Below, piece after piece: positions 1 through 10,200 of a DNA stretch of 64,000 bases. A program made the translations under genes and the position numbers. Within the stretch, counting starts at the first letter, position 1. Every line of letters begins with the position of its first letter. Source of the DNA: a virus; the IMG/VR virus record IMGVR_UViG_3300042402_002055, positions 1 to 64,000 of that record; one strand, given 5' to 3'. The notes under the pieces are model-generated. The model saw nothing but the letters and a program-made list of their open reading frames with translations, was not told where the DNA came from and made no database searches.

Positions 1-2
1 GT

Positions 3-1418
3 TCTGAAGAGTGGGCTGGTGTGGCATTACCATTGGTAAGAAGAGTTTTCGGAAGCATCGCTTCTAAAGAATTCGTTTCTGTACAACCAATGAACTTGCC
101 TTCAGGTCTTATCTTCTACATGGACTTTAAATATGGTTCAAACCCAGCGGGTAATCCAAACTTTACTGGTTCTTCATTGTTCGGTAATAGTGGAACTTTT
201 GGTAAAGATTCTTTAGATGCAAACACAAACAAATTAGGTTCAACTCAAGCAGCTGAAGGTGGTTTGTATGGTGCAGGTAGATTCGGATACACTATCAATA
301 ATCAAACATCTGCTGTAGTTGCAACTATTGCTTCTGCATCTTTAGCAGACCTTTCTTATGATTTATCTGATTCTACTGTTTCTGCATCTTATGCAGCTGA
401 CAAATTAAGAAAATTAACGGTAGCATTACCTGCAGGTGCAGATTGGAATGGTGTAAGAGCATTTGAATTAATTCATTCTGGTTCTGGATATGTAACAATT
501 CCTGAATTGACGGTTAAAAATGGTTCAAACGTATCATTTGTTGCATCGTATACTTCGGCTAACCCATTAGCAGGTTTTGCAACAGTTGGTACAACTTTGT
601 ATTACCACGCTCAACCTACAGCAGCTTTAAGAGGTGACTTCGAAGATAGAGGTAATGATTTAGCTATCCCAGAAATCGAATTAGAATTGAAATCTGAGCC
701 TATCGTTGCTAAGACAAGAAAATTAAAAGCTATTTGGACTCCTGAATTAGCTCAAGACTTAAACGCTTACCATAGTGTAGACGCTGAAGCTGAGTTAACT
801 CAAATGTTGTCTGAGTACATCTCTTTAGAAATCGACTTAGAAATCTTAGAAATGTTACAACAAAATGCTTTCACAACTGACTACTGGTCTTCTAAAGTAG
901 GATATGACTGGAATGGTGCTGGATTCTCTATTGATTCTTCAGCAGCAGCAGCATCTGCTTACACTAAGAGTACTTGGTATCAAACTTTAGGTATCAAATT
1001 ACAAAAGGTATCTAACAAAATCCATCAGTTAACAATGAGAGGTGGTGCTAACTTCGTAGTAGTATCTCCAAACGTTGCAACTATATTGGAATCAATGAAT
1101 GGTTTCTCTGCTAACCCAGGTAAAGACGCTTTATCTTTCGCAGCAGGTGTTTCTAACATCGGTTCTATCTCTAACAGATATGACGTTTACAAAAACCCAT
1201 ACATGACTGAGAACGTATTATTAATGGGCTTCAAAGGTTCTAACTTCTTCGAAACAGGAGCAGTTTACGCACCATATGTACCATTGATTATGACTCCATT
1301 AGTTTATGACCCAACTAACTTCACTCCAAGAAGAGGTGTTATGACTAGATATGCTAAGAAAATCGTAAGACCTGAGTTCTACGGTAAGATTATCATTGAT
1401 GGTTTAGACACTCTTTAA
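3..1418 (+). CDS. gp23: Major capsid protein, T4 gp23-like (5' partial)
   Basis: The reading frame is open from base 3, so the gene starts before the window; about 471 residues are visible. The segment KTRKLKAIWTPELAQDL followed by a DAEAEL block is the gp23 signature (compare KSRGLKAQYTMELAQDL in T4). The C-terminal part, with repeated NIGSISNRYDVYKNPY-type strands, fits the HK97-type capsid fold. It forms the head lattice. A GTG at 21 could be mistaken for the start, but the frame reads SEEWAG before it, so it is internal. The insertion between the two conserved blocks carries a GSGY motif also seen in a fibre gene downstream. A strong hairpin terminator follows. Folding help probably comes from the phage GroES at 50562. 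Confidence 0.93.
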   Translation, partial: SEEWAGVALPLVRRVFGSIASKEFVSVQPMNLPSGLIFYMDFKYGSNPAGNPNFTGSSLFGNSGTFGKDSLDANTNKLGSTQAAEGGLYGAGRFGYTINNQTSAVVATIASASLADLSYDLSDSTVSASYAADKLRKLTVALPAGADWNGVRAFELIHSGSGYVTIPELTVKNGSNVSFVASYTSANPLAGFATVGTTLYYHAQPTAALRGDFEDRGNDLAIPEIELELKSEPIVAKTRKLKAIWTPELAQDLNAYHSVDAEAELTQMLSEYISLEIDLEILEMLQQNAFTTDYWSSKVGYDWNGAGFSIDSSAAAASAYTKSTWYQTLGIKLQKVSNKIHQLTMRGGANFVVVSPNVATILESMNGFSANPGKDALSFAAGVSNIGSISNRYDVYKNPYMTENVLLMGFKGSNFFETGAVYAPYVPLIMTPLVYDPTNFTPRRGVMTRYAKKIVRPEFYGKIIIDGLDTL

Positions 1419-1458
1419 TCTTTGAGTAGATTAGATAAGTAATAGACTTACAATAAAA

Positions 1459-1493
1459 GAAAAAGGGAGAGTAGAAATACTTTCCCTTTTTTG
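1459..1493 (+). terminator. Rho-independent terminator after the capsid gene
   Basis: An 8-bp stem (AAAAGGGA at 1461-1468 with TCCCTTTT at 1483-1490), extended by weak pairs, has a 14-nt loop or less and is followed by a T tract. It lies 40 nt after the capsid stop and just before a late-type promoter box, so it separates the capsid transcript from the next unit. Confidence 0.8.
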
Positions 1494-1496
1494 TTT

Positions 1497-1507
1497 TATA
1501 TTTATAG
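1497..1507 (+). promoter_or_regulatory. Putative late promoter box TATATTTATAG
   Basis: The box lies 14 nt before the next ATG and has no TTTG element about 20 nt upstream. It belongs to a family of about 15 such boxes before virion genes in this window. Function is inferred from recurrence. Confidence 0.55.
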
Positions 1508-1521
1508 TAAATTATAATACA

Positions 1522-2181
1522 ATGTCATACCCTGAACCACGTTATCATAGACAAGAAACTGCAAAAGAATATACAAAAATTTATACATTACGACAAGAAG
1601 ATGGTATGTTGGGATATATTTCAGCAGGCCAATTTGCAACAACCGGGTCAAACGAATTAATAGGAACACAAATTATAAGTGGTAGTTTACAATTGAGTGG
1701 TTCGTTATATGTTAATGGTCATAAACAATATAATTATGGCCAATTCTACGATTTAAATTCACAAAGCGGTTCATCTGGTTCTATTCAATCAATGCAAATT
1801 AGAACGACAGACTTATCAAACGGAGTATCAATAGTAAGTGGTTCACAAATAAAAGTAGAAAATGCAGGAGTTTATAATTTACAATTTAGTGCTCAATTAG
1901 AAAATACTGCAAATGTTAATATAGTATTTTATATTTGGTTTGCAAAAAACGGAGAAAATATTCCAAATTCAAACACACATGTTGATGTTGCAAAAGCACA
2001 ATCGGCACATTTGGGTAAACAAGTAGCTGCTTGGAATTTTATATTTGATTTGGAAGCAAACGATTATGTTCAAATAAAATGGTCGTCTGATAATAATGGT
2101 GGAATATTACATTATGATGCAGGAACACCATCAATTCCAGGAACACCATCGGTAATTACAACGATTACACAGATAGCATAA
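1522..2181 (+). CDS. Virion protein with C1q/jelly-roll-like C-terminal domain
   Basis: 219 residues. The N-terminal part carries an ATTGSN-x-x-x-GTQ-x-x-SGS motif that recurs three times in the large fibre protein at 11327. The C-terminal half has the alternating pattern of a small trimeric jelly-roll: AGVYNLQFSAQL, then IWFAKNGENIPNS, then a late strand with DYVQIKWSSDN. Such domains are common in phage receptor-binding or head-decoration proteins. It sits between the capsid gene and the neck genes with its own late-type box and an upstream terminator. It may be a head fibre or a tail fibre; the sequence does not decide. The GTPSIPGTPS segment near the end is a short low-complexity tail. 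Confidence 0.55.
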   Translation: MSYPEPRYHRQETAKEYTKIYTLRQEDGMLGYISAGQFATTGSNELIGTQIISGSLQLSGSLYVNGHKQYNYGQFYDLNSQSGSSGSIQSMQIRTTDLSNGVSIVSGSQIKVENAGVYNLQFSAQLENTANVNIVFYIWFAKNGENIPNSNTHVDVAKAQSAHLGKQVAAWNFIFDLEANDYVQIKWSSDNNGGILHYDAGTPSIPGTPSVITTITQIA

Positions 2182-2198
2182 CATTCTTTTTTTATTCT

Positions 2199-2209
2199 TA
2201 TATTTATAG
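2199..2209 (+). promoter_or_regulatory. Putative late promoter box TATATTTATAG
   Basis: Identical to the box at 1497 and 24 nt before the neck-protein ATG. A T-rich stretch precedes it and no -33 TTTG is present. Confidence 0.55.
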
Positions 2210-2233
2210 TAGTAAAACTATAAATTTTAAGTA

Positions 2234-3445
2234 ATGTCTGTAAACACATATTGGACGGGTTCATCTGCATCAGAATTTTCATCATCGGTCGTATTATCAA
2301 TTGCAACTCCATTTGGATTGTATGATAGTGATACTGATTTTAGAAACGATGCTCCAAAAACAGCAACTTGGGTAGCTAGAAGATTGGGTTATCCTATTGT
2401 AAATATTGAATTAGATAATCAACAAATTTGGGCATGTTTTGAAGAATCAGTTTCCGAATATTCCGCACAAGTTAATCAATTTAATATTAGAAATAATATT
2501 GACATTCTAAGAGGACAACCTAAAGGTAAAGTTTCAAATTATTCACAAACACTTGTAGATGGTTCATTTTTACCAACTGCAGTTCGTATGTCTCAACAAT
2601 ATGGAACTTTGGCAGGAGTTGGTGGTAATACTGCAGTTAAAAAGGCATATGTAAATTTAACATCATCTGTTCAAATATATGATTTAATAAATAATGCATA
2701 TGATGCAACAACTGGAAATAGTATTTCATCATCGTTATCAGGTTCAGCATCGACAATAGATGTATTCAAAGTATATCATGAAGCAGTTCCTGCAATTACA
2801 AGATTCTTTGACCCATATTCAGTAGGTGCACAAGGTACATTGAATTTAATGAGTGAATTAGGATTTGGTAATTTTTCACCTGCTGCACAATTCTTAATGA
2901 TGCCAATATATGAGGATGTATTGAGAATGCAACAAATTGAATTTAATGACCATATTAGAAAATCAACATTTAGTTTTAATATAGTAGATAATAAATTAGA
3001 AATATTTCCAGTTCCAACTGGTATGGGAAAAACCAGAGTTTATTTTGAATATATTAGTAGAGATGAATTTGAACACGATTCACAAACCATTCAAGCTGAT
3101 TCACTTTCCGACTATTCCGACATTCCATATGATTTTATTCAATATGCAAGTATAAATGATGTGGGTAAACAATGGATTAGAAAATATACTTTAGCACTTG
3201 CAAAAGAATTATTAGGAGCAATTAGAGAAAAGTATAGTTCAGTTCCAATTCCAGATGGTGAATTACAATTAGATGGTGCAGCATTGAGAGCAGAAGCTCA
3301 AGTTGAGAAAGATATGTTAGTTGAACAACTTAGAGGAAATTTAGAAGAAATGAGTAGAAAAAATGTGATGGAAAATAAAGCACATGAATCTACACACCAC
3401 CAAGAGATGTTAAGAAAAGTTCCTTTAAAATTATATGTAGGATAA
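2234..3445 (+). CDS. gp13: Neck protein, T4 gp13-like
   Basis: 403 residues. The diagnostic block is WVARRLGYPIVNIELDNQQI followed by a conserved acidic/aromatic helix, which matches the gp13 pattern (long helix, RLG-x-P-V, then an 'E/D-x-QI' segment). The middle part has the FFDPYS and DHIRKS segments typical of T4-like neck proteins. Residues 330-395 are highly charged and helical. In T4, gp13 with gp14 closes the filled head and joins it to the tail. The two following genes sit at the positions of gp14 and gp15, which supports the call. At 403 residues it is longer than T4 gp13 (about 309). Confidence 0.75.
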   Translation: MSVNTYWTGSSASEFSSSVVLSIATPFGLYDSDTDFRNDAPKTATWVARRLGYPIVNIELDNQQIWACFEESVSEYSAQVNQFNIRNNIDILRGQPKGKVSNYSQTLVDGSFLPTAVRMSQQYGTLAGVGGNTAVKKAYVNLTSSVQIYDLINNAYDATTGNSISSSLSGSASTIDVFKVYHEAVPAITRFFDPYSVGAQGTLNLMSELGFGNFSPAAQFLMMPIYEDVLRMQQIEFNDHIRKSTFSFNIVDNKLEIFPVPTGMGKTRVYFEYISRDEFEHDSQTIQADSLSDYSDIPYDFIQYASINDVGKQWIRKYTLALAKELLGAIREKYSSVPIPDGELQLDGAALRAEAQVEKDMLVEQLRGNLEEMSRKNVMENKAHESTHHQEMLRKVPLKLYVG

Positions 3446-3446
3446 T

Positions 3447-3902
3447 ATGCCAAAATTTGCAGTCGGTAGAGATATCGAATTATTTAAGAGTTTTGCCAGA
3501 GAAGTGGTAGACGATGTTGTAGAAAACATTGCAGTTTTGTTTAAAGTAAATTTGAATGAAACTAAAGTAAACCTATATGGTGAATCTACAAATAAAACAT
3601 GGTATCCAGGAGTAGAATTAAATGTACTAATCAACAAATCAGGCCAATCTGCAGGATATGAAGGATTTGGTTCGGATGTATCACAAAATGTAGAATTTAG
3701 ATTTGATAGATGGATGTTAGAGGAAAAAAATACATACCCAGAAATTGGTGATATCATTTTCTTTGACCAATCTTATTATGAAATCGATAACACTACTGAA
3801 GTTCAATATGTAGGTGGATTACCATCTAACAATTTTAGTGTAGTATGTTCTACATTTATGGTAAGAAAATCGTCTTTAAACATTGAAGAAAGAGTAAAAT
3901 AA
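3447..3902 (+). CDS. Neck/head-completion protein at the gp14 position
   Basis: 151 residues, starting one base after the gp13-like stop. Visible features are an N-terminal helix (DIELFKSFAREVVDDVVE), the segment VNLYGESTNKTWYPGVEL, and a late GDIIFFDQSYYEID block, which resembles small beta-barrel connector proteins. I do not recognise it as gp14 by sequence. Placement between gp13-like and gp15-like genes suggests it does the neck-completion job. It is probably co-translated with the neighbours, since spacing on both sides is one or two bases. Confidence 0.5.
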   Translation: MPKFAVGRDIELFKSFAREVVDDVVENIAVLFKVNLNETKVNLYGESTNKTWYPGVELNVLINKSGQSAGYEGFGSDVSQNVEFRFDRWMLEEKNTYPEIGDIIFFDQSYYEIDNTTEVQYVGGLPSNNFSVVCSTFMVRKSSLNIEERVK

Positions 3903-3903
3903 T

Positions 3904-5016
3904 ATGTCTACAAACCCACTTAGGAAAGACCTAAATAGAGCAGAGCAAGTCAAAGTTACTAAACAAGATTTGAAACAGAGTGTATCTCTTTTTGATATAG
4001 ACTATGCAATGATGTCTTATTTAGAAGAAACTGCATTACCAAAATTGGACGATAATGGTAAGTCAATAAGTATACCAGTTATCTATGGTAATTCGGAAAG
4101 ATGGAAGGGTGCACAAAGAGATGGTATTTTTAGAGATAACAAAGGTAGAATACAATTACCCTTAATGATGATTCGTAGAAACTCAATCTCAAAAGATGAG
4201 TCTATGCCAATGTTAAATCGTCATGTGTCATACCCAACGGTTACTAAATGGTCTAAGGATAATAGATACGATAGATTTAGTTTATTAGGTTCTGCAGTAA
4301 AACCAAAATATGAATTGTATAATATAACAATGCCTCAATATGTGGAAGTTACTTATCAATGTATGGCTTGGACTGCATATACTGAACATTTAAATAAGGT
4401 AATAGAACAATTACAATTTGCAGGTAGTTTCTGGGGAGATAAAGATAAATTCAAATTCAAAGTAACTATGTCCGATTTTGAAGTTATAAACGAAGTTGGA
4501 GAAGGAACGGAAAGAATAAATAGAATTGAATTTTCATTAGCAGTTAAAGCATATTTACTTCCAGAAAAATTTGACGGAGAAAATACTATTAAAAAGTCAT
4601 TCTCAACTAAAAGAGTTGTTATGTCTACGGAAGTTGATATTACAAGTGGTACTGGTAGATTAGAAGGAATATTGACTACACCATCACCATACTACGACAA
4701 TAAAGATTTAATTGATTACTTATCAATTAACAATAACTTGTCACAAAACCCAACAATGGATAATACTATAACATTTCAAAATATAAAGTTAATTGCAACA
4801 CCAACAACATTATCCTATGTGGTGACATCCGGTGTCGATATTGATGATGTGTTATATGATTTGAAACTTTATATAAATGGTGTAAGATATTATGACCAAA
4901 CACATTTTACTGCATCTTATTCTAATTATAATTTGACATTTAATTTTACTACACCATTTGATGTAGATAGTGGGGATGAAATTGTAATTGTAGGTAAATT
5001 TATTGAATTAACATAA
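3904..5016 (+). CDS. gp15: Tail sheath stabiliser / tail terminator, T4 gp15-like
   Basis: 370 residues. Residues about 50-220 follow the gp15 plan: SIPVIYGNSERW, then RIQLPLMMIRR, then a Y-x-V-T-Y-Q-C-x-A-W-T-A-Y-x-E-H-L-N helix, then a KVTMSDFEVI strand and RIEFSLAVKAYLLPE. T4 gp15 caps the top of the tail and docks it to the neck. It is about 100 residues longer than T4 gp15; residues 250-370 form an extra beta-rich domain (SGVDIDDVLYDLKLYINGVR) not expected in the T4 protein. It overlaps the next start by one base. Confidence 0.72.
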   Translation: MSTNPLRKDLNRAEQVKVTKQDLKQSVSLFDIDYAMMSYLEETALPKLDDNGKSISIPVIYGNSERWKGAQRDGIFRDNKGRIQLPLMMIRRNSISKDESMPMLNRHVSYPTVTKWSKDNRYDRFSLLGSAVKPKYELYNITMPQYVEVTYQCMAWTAYTEHLNKVIEQLQFAGSFWGDKDKFKFKVTMSDFEVINEVGEGTERINRIEFSLAVKAYLLPEKFDGENTIKKSFSTKRVVMSTEVDITSGTGRLEGILTTPSPYYDNKDLIDYLSINNNLSQNPTMDNTITFQNIKLIATPTTLSYVVTSGVDIDDVLYDLKLYINGVRYYDQTHFTASYSNYNLTFNFTTPFDVDSGDEIVIVGKFIELT

Positions 5017-5345
5017 TGAAAAGAACATTATTAGATATAACTCAAAAGATGTTCAGAAAACCTGGAAATGCAATATTAACTCCAAAAGATTTATCACATC
5101 CTGATTATTGGATTTTTGAAGCTACTGGTTGGAGATTTGTAGATATATTGAGAGAAATAGAATTAAGAGAATCACAAGATAGATTAAGGGTTTATATAAA
5201 TACTCAAAACATAAGTGCAAGAGATTATATAGTTGAACAGGGTGGTACTGGATTGTTATTGAAATTTAAAAGAGATAGTTTTGGATATCAATTGGACTCA
5301 CAAGATTTTATTGAAATTAAAGGTGACATAGAAAGATATGCTTAG
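5016..5345 (+). CDS. Hypothetical virion protein
   Basis: 109 residues, family not recognised. It looks like a compact alpha/beta protein: RKPGNAILTPKDLSHPDYWIF, then a helix WRFVDILREIELRES, then several short strands. It starts on the last base of the gp15-like stop and overlaps the next gene by 8 bases, so it is translationally coupled in the neck operon. A role in head-tail joining is inference from position only. Confidence 0.6.
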   Translation: MKRTLLDITQKMFRKPGNAILTPKDLSHPDYWIFEATGWRFVDILREIELRESQDRLRVYINTQNISARDYIVEQGGTGLLLKFKRDSFGYQLDSQDFIEIKGDIERYA

Positions 5346-5982
5346 ACAATTTAATTCAAATAGTAGAAAACTAAATAGAGTAATCAAACAAATCAATTTA
5401 AACAATTTGAGTGGTTCTGGATATTTGGATAATATATTAAGTGATTATACTTCACAAATAAATTTTTCGGCATCAATAGACGGAAGGGGAACTATATTAA
5501 ATCCACTATCAGAAATAGAAACTGGTTCTGCCGGTCAAAATGGTTATTCAAATTTACCAAATGAATTAAGTGCATCGATTGAATATGTGTACAAACCATC
5601 ATTTGATGCAAGAATACCGACTAAATTTAGTAGTAGAACAAAATCAAATCAAAATTCTATTAAATTAGTAAATAATAAAAATAAAATAAATAATTTTTAT
5701 CAAGAGATATTACAACATAGTGCAAGAATGGTTGAAAGACAAATTGACGAATTTAACAACTCAGAAAATACACTTACAATTTACAATGTTAGTTTAGATT
5801 ATGGAACCGAAGGTGCATCATCGGATAACTTTGAAGTTTTAGTTTATGGTTTACATATTCCTGGAGATTATACCATTACCCAAATTGGAAATAATGTAGT
5901 TGTAAAATTGAATGATGAATATATAGATTTTGATTCTGTCACAATAAATGATATTTATGTTATAGGCAAATTAAAAGAATAA
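5338..5982 (+). CDS. Hypothetical virion protein
   Basis: 214 residues, family not recognised. The N-terminal third is Asn/Ser-rich and probably extended. The middle has a Lys/Asn-rich helix (KLVNNKNKINNFYQEILQHS), and the last 70 residues are beta-rich with GDYTITQIGNNVVVKL. That end resembles the C-terminal beta-domain of the gp15-like protein two genes upstream (LYINGVRYYD, GKFIEL), so the two may share a fold. It is the last gene of the neck operon before the fibre locus. Confidence 0.55.
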   Translation: MLRQFNSNSRKLNRVIKQINLNNLSGSGYLDNILSDYTSQINFSASIDGRGTILNPLSEIETGSAGQNGYSNLPNELSASIEYVYKPSFDARIPTKFSSRTKSNQNSIKLVNNKNKINNFYQEILQHSARMVERQIDEFNNSENTLTIYNVSLDYGTEGASSDNFEVLVYGLHIPGDYTITQIGNNVVVKLNDEYIDFDSVTINDIYVIGKLKE

Positions 5983-5984
5983 AA

Positions 5985-5996
5985 GATATTTATAAA
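5985..5996 (+). promoter_or_regulatory. Putative late promoter box GATATTTATAAA
   Basis: The box ends 2 nt before the ATG of the first fibre gene. If used with normal spacing, the transcript would start inside or at the start codon. It also contains TATAAATA, the T4 late core, but too close to the ATG to act in that orientation. Confidence 0.45.
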
Positions 5997-5998
5997 TA

Positions 5999-7192
5999 AT
6001 GGCAAGTTTAATAAGATTAAAACAAATAGAAAGTGGTTCTTCGTTACAAGATGCAGCCGATATCGGACAAGATTTTAGTTCGTCTGTATTTGAAATTATA
6101 GATGGAGCAGGTTTGTTTTCATCATCTGCACAAGTCAATTTAGTTTCGGCATCTAATTATGATGGATTTGTTGTTCAATTGGATATGACAATGAGTAGTG
6201 ATTTGGAAGCATCAATAATAAGTTCGTCAATTTCACAATCAGTTGCATTATTATCTCAAACATATGTTACAACTGCATCATTGGATACATTAAGTTCTTC
6301 ATTGGCAGTAACAGATAGTCAAAGTTTATATTTGATTGGATTATTAAGTTCATCCGTTCAGGCAACTACTGGAGACTTTAGTTCATCTGTTGCATCTCAA
6401 TTTAGTAGTTCTTACGCAACGATTTACTCAATCAGTTCTTCAATGAATACAACTATAAATGATTTAAGTTCTTCAGTTGCAACTTCTTTGAGTGCGTCAG
6501 AAGCTGGCCAATTGGAATTAAGTGGAGCAATTGCAACCACAATAACAAACTTAAGTTCATCATTTGATACAACTATTGACAATCTAAGTTCTTCTATATT
6601 CACATCATTAAGTGCATCGGAAGCTGGACAAACTGCATTAAGTGGAGCAATTTCGACAACTATTGACAATCTAAGTTCTTCTATATTCACATCATTAAGT
6701 GCATCGGAAGCTGGACAAACTGCATTAAGTGGAGCAATTTCGACAACTATAACAAACTTAAGTTCTTCAGTTGCAACTTCATTGAGTGCATCGGAAGCAA
6801 ATATAATTTCAATCAGTTCTTCTATCAATACATCAATTAGTAGTAGTGATGCAAGATTTGCAGGATTTAGTAGTTCAATTGATACCACGATATTGAATAA
6901 GATAAATGCAGTTGGTGTAATTAGTTCTTCTGCACAATTAACAGGTGCAACATTGAAGGGTATTACGATAGCACCGGTGGATTCCGATTCTTACTCATTA
7001 ATTATAAGTGGTGCATTGGCAGTAGTAAACGCAACTGGATTACAAGATGGCACGTTTGGAGATACGGATTCGACAGTTCCAGCTCAAATTTACTTAGATG
7101 GAAATCCAACAACAGCATCGGTTCCACCACCGCCAGACCCATCAACAAATAATCAACCTAATTCAAATCAGATAGATATGGGTGAATTTTAA
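5999..7192 (+). CDS. Ser-rich repeat tail fibre protein
   Basis: 397 residues. From about residue 120 to 300 it is built of repeats of the type NLSSSVATSLSASEAGQ-LSGAI, with hydrophobic residues in register. This suggests a trimeric coiled-coil or beta-structured shaft. Two adjacent 29-residue units are encoded by perfectly identical 87-bp DNA. The motif SSSAQ occurs twice (VISSSAQLTG type), a variant of the VSGSSQ motif in later fibre genes. The C-terminus is Pro-rich (PPPPDPS). It is the first gene of the adhesin locus. Which fibre it belongs to cannot be told. Confidence 0.65.
   Translation: MASLIRLKQIESGSSLQDAADIGQDFSSSVFEIIDGAGLFSSSAQVNLVSASNYDGFVVQLDMTMSSDLEASIISSSISQSVALLSQTYVTTASLDTLSSSLAVTDSQSLYLIGLLSSSVQATTGDFSSSVASQFSSSYATIYSISSSMNTTINDLSSSVATSLSASEAGQLELSGAIATTITNLSSSFDTTIDNLSSSIFTSLSASEAGQTALSGAISTTIDNLSSSIFTSLSASEAGQTALSGAISTTITNLSSSVATSLSASEANIISISSSINTSISSSDARFAGFSSSIDTTILNKINAVGVISSSAQLTGATLKGITIAPVDSDSYSLIISGALAVVNATGLQDGTFGDTDSTVPAQIYLDGNPTTASVPPPPDPSTNNQPNSNQIDMGEF
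6569..6742 (+). repeat. Perfect 87-bp tandem duplication inside a fibre gene
   Basis: Bases 6569-6655 and 6656-6742 appear identical base for base. The unit is 29 codons, so the frame is kept. Neighbouring repeats of the same protein motif have diverged at the DNA level, so this copy is recent. Confidence 0.85.
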
Positions 7193-7242
7193 TATAATTG
7201 AAAAAAAAACTAAAATAAAAAATAGGATTTCATAATAAAAAT

Positions 7243-7253
7243 CATATTTATTA
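7243..7253 (+). promoter_or_regulatory. Weak late-type box CATATTTATTA
   Basis: A variant of the ATATTTATA box, 35 nt before the next ATG, inside a 96-nt AT-rich gap with a poly-A run at 7201-7209. It deviates from the consensus at both ends. Confidence 0.3.
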
Positions 7254-7288
7254 CCGAATAACCTTAATTAAGAGAATAACAATACAAT

Positions 7289-10200
7289 ATGGCACAAATC
7301 ATTAGACACAGACGTGGTAGTTTAGAAGCCCTTTCGGCAGCAACCTCATCGTTTCAAAAAGGTGAATTAATAATCGTATCAGGTTCGTCAAACATTACAG
7401 CAACCAATGGTTCTGGTATGGTGTTTGCAGCCGTAGAAAGTGGTTCGATACAAGCAGTAAATAGATTTATGATTGGTGATAACGCACCAAACACATTTGC
7501 TTCAAGTACATACAACGGATTAGTTAAAGGTGTTCCTTACTACGCGAGTGGTAGTTCAACTTTATATTTACTTGGTTCTGACGGAAATGATATTCCAGAT
7601 TTAACAGGTAACATTAGTAACTTCAGTGCATCAGTAGTAACATCATTCTCAGCAAGTAATGCAAGTATAACTTCATTATCTGCTTCAGTTGCTTCGGTAA
7701 CTGGTGATTTTAGTTCTTCAGTTGCAACTTCATTCTCTGCAAGTAATGCAAGTATAGTTGCTTTATCTGCTTCAGTTGCTTCGGTAACGGGAGATTTTAG
7801 TTCTTCAGTTGCAACTTCATTTAGTGCAAGTGAGGCTAGTTTAACTGCATTATCTGCATCGGTTGCATCAGTAACAGGAGATTTTAGTTCTTCAGTTGCT
7901 CAAACATTTACAACTCAAAGTCAAAGAATTTCTTCGTTAGAATCATTTAGTGGTTCTCAATTGACTCAAAATAGTGATTTAGCAACTATTACCGGTTCAT
8001 TGATTAGTTCAGCATCAGCTGCTAAGACAACAAATGACTCACAAGATGTTTCTATAACAAACTTAAATTCATTTAGTGCAAGTACAATAACTTCACTTAC
8101 GGAATTAAATTCATATTCATCTTCATTAAAACAAGCATTTACTGCAAGTGGTACAAGTGTAACATTTAGTGGTGATGTAACTATTCCTGGTAACTTTACA
8201 GTTAGAGGTACTCAAACTATTGTAGATTCTACAACTGTTCAATTGGGTGATAATATTATCGAATTAAATGGTTCATCGGTAGCAAATGGTGGATTATATG
8301 TAAAAGATGCAACCGCACCAAATACTGAAACTGGTTCAATAATTTGGGATTCTACAAATGACTACTGGAAGGCGGGAGTTAAAGATTCTGAATCTAAAGT
8401 TCTTTTAGCCGGTGGAGATAGTGTAGTTAGTGGTTCATCACAAATTACTATTTCTAATACAACCGGATTTACTGATTATAGTGGTTCGGTTTCTGCATCA
8501 TTAGCAGAAATAACTGCAAATGTTGGTAGTGGTGTAGGAGTTTCAATAACAAATTTAAACTCATTTAGTTCTTCTACATTAGGTAGATTATCTAATATAG
8601 AATCATTCAGTTCTTCGGCTGATACAAGATTTACTGAAATTGGAGTTGTTAGTGGAAGTTTAATTACTTCAGCATCGGCAGCAAAAACAACAAATGACAC
8701 ACAAGATGGTAGATTAACAAACTTAGAAGCAACTTCTGCAAGTGTTAATACATCGGTTTCAAATTTAAATTCAACAACTGCAAGTTTAAACACTTCGGTA
8801 TCTGCTTTAAATAGTTCATCTGAATCACAACAAATTAGTATAGATGCATTAAACACATTTAGTGGTTCTACATTGGGTAGATTAACAAACTTAGAATCAA
8901 CTTCTGCAAGTGTTAATACGTCAGTTTCTAATTTAAATACATTTAGTGGTTCATCTTTAATTAGATTTACAAACTTAGAATCTACATCAGCGAGTGTAAA
9001 TGATTCAATTGCGGCTTTAAATTCTTATACATCTTCTAATACTTCTACAACCGCATTAAATGCACATACTGCATCTGCAAACGAAAGATTTACTGAAATA
9101 GGTGTAGTAAGTGGTTCATTGATTAGTTCAGCATCAGCTGCTAAGATAACAAATGACTCACAAGATGTTTCAATAAGTAATTTAAACACATTTAGTGGTT
9201 CTCAGTTAACTCAAAATTCAACTTTAGCAACTTATACAGGTTCGGTTGAAACAAGATTAACAGAAATTGGAGTTGTAAGTGGAAGTTTAATTTCTTCAGC
9301 ATCAGCTGCTAAGATAACAAATGACTCACAAGATGTTTCAATAACAAACATAAATTCATTTACACAATCATTCTCTCAATCAGTTGCAACTGACTTCAGT
9401 GCAAGTGATGCTAGATTAGATGTAATTGAAGCTTCTTTAGGTGGTGGTGGTTCATTGGGTAGTAGAGTACTTGCATTAGAAACATCTTCTGCAAACTTAA
9501 ATACTTTCTCTGCAAGTGTATTAACACAATTAACTGAAATAGGAGTTGTAAGTGGTTCATTGATTAGTTCAGCATCAGCTGCTAAAACTACAAATGACTC
9601 ACAAGATGTTTCAATAAGTAATTTAAATACATTTAGTGGTTCATCTTTAACTAGATTATCAAATTTAGAATCTACCTCAGCAAGTTTAAATACTTCAGTA
9701 AGTAATTTAAATTCTACAACTGCAAGTTTAAATACATCGGTAAGTAATTTAAATTCTACAACTGCAAGTTTAAATACTTCCGTTGCAGAATTAAACTCTT
9801 ATTCATCTTCATTAAAATCTGCATTTGAATTTACAGGTTCTAATGTAGTAGTATTAGGTGATTTAACTGTTAAAGGTACAACTACCGCAGTAGAATCTAC
9901 AACTATCCAATTAGGTGATAACATCATCGAATTAAATGGTACAGGTGTAGCAAATGGTGGATTATTAGTTAAAGACCCAACTGCACCAAATACGGTAAGT
10001 GGTTCTTTACTTTGGGATTCTACAAACGACTATTGGAAGGCAGGAGCATTAGGAGCTGAAAGTAAATTATTAAGACAAGATGGTGATTCAGTAGTAAGTG
10101 GTTCATCACAAATTACAATTTCATCAACAACTGGATTTGACACATTTAGTGGCTCGATATCAACTGACTTTAGTGCAAGTAATGCAAGTATCACTTCATT

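Noticed and set aside
5991-5998. T4-type late promoter TATAAATA
   Set aside because: It ends one base before the ATG, and other exact copies (for example near 28866) lie in coding ends. The recurrent signal is the ATATTTATA box.
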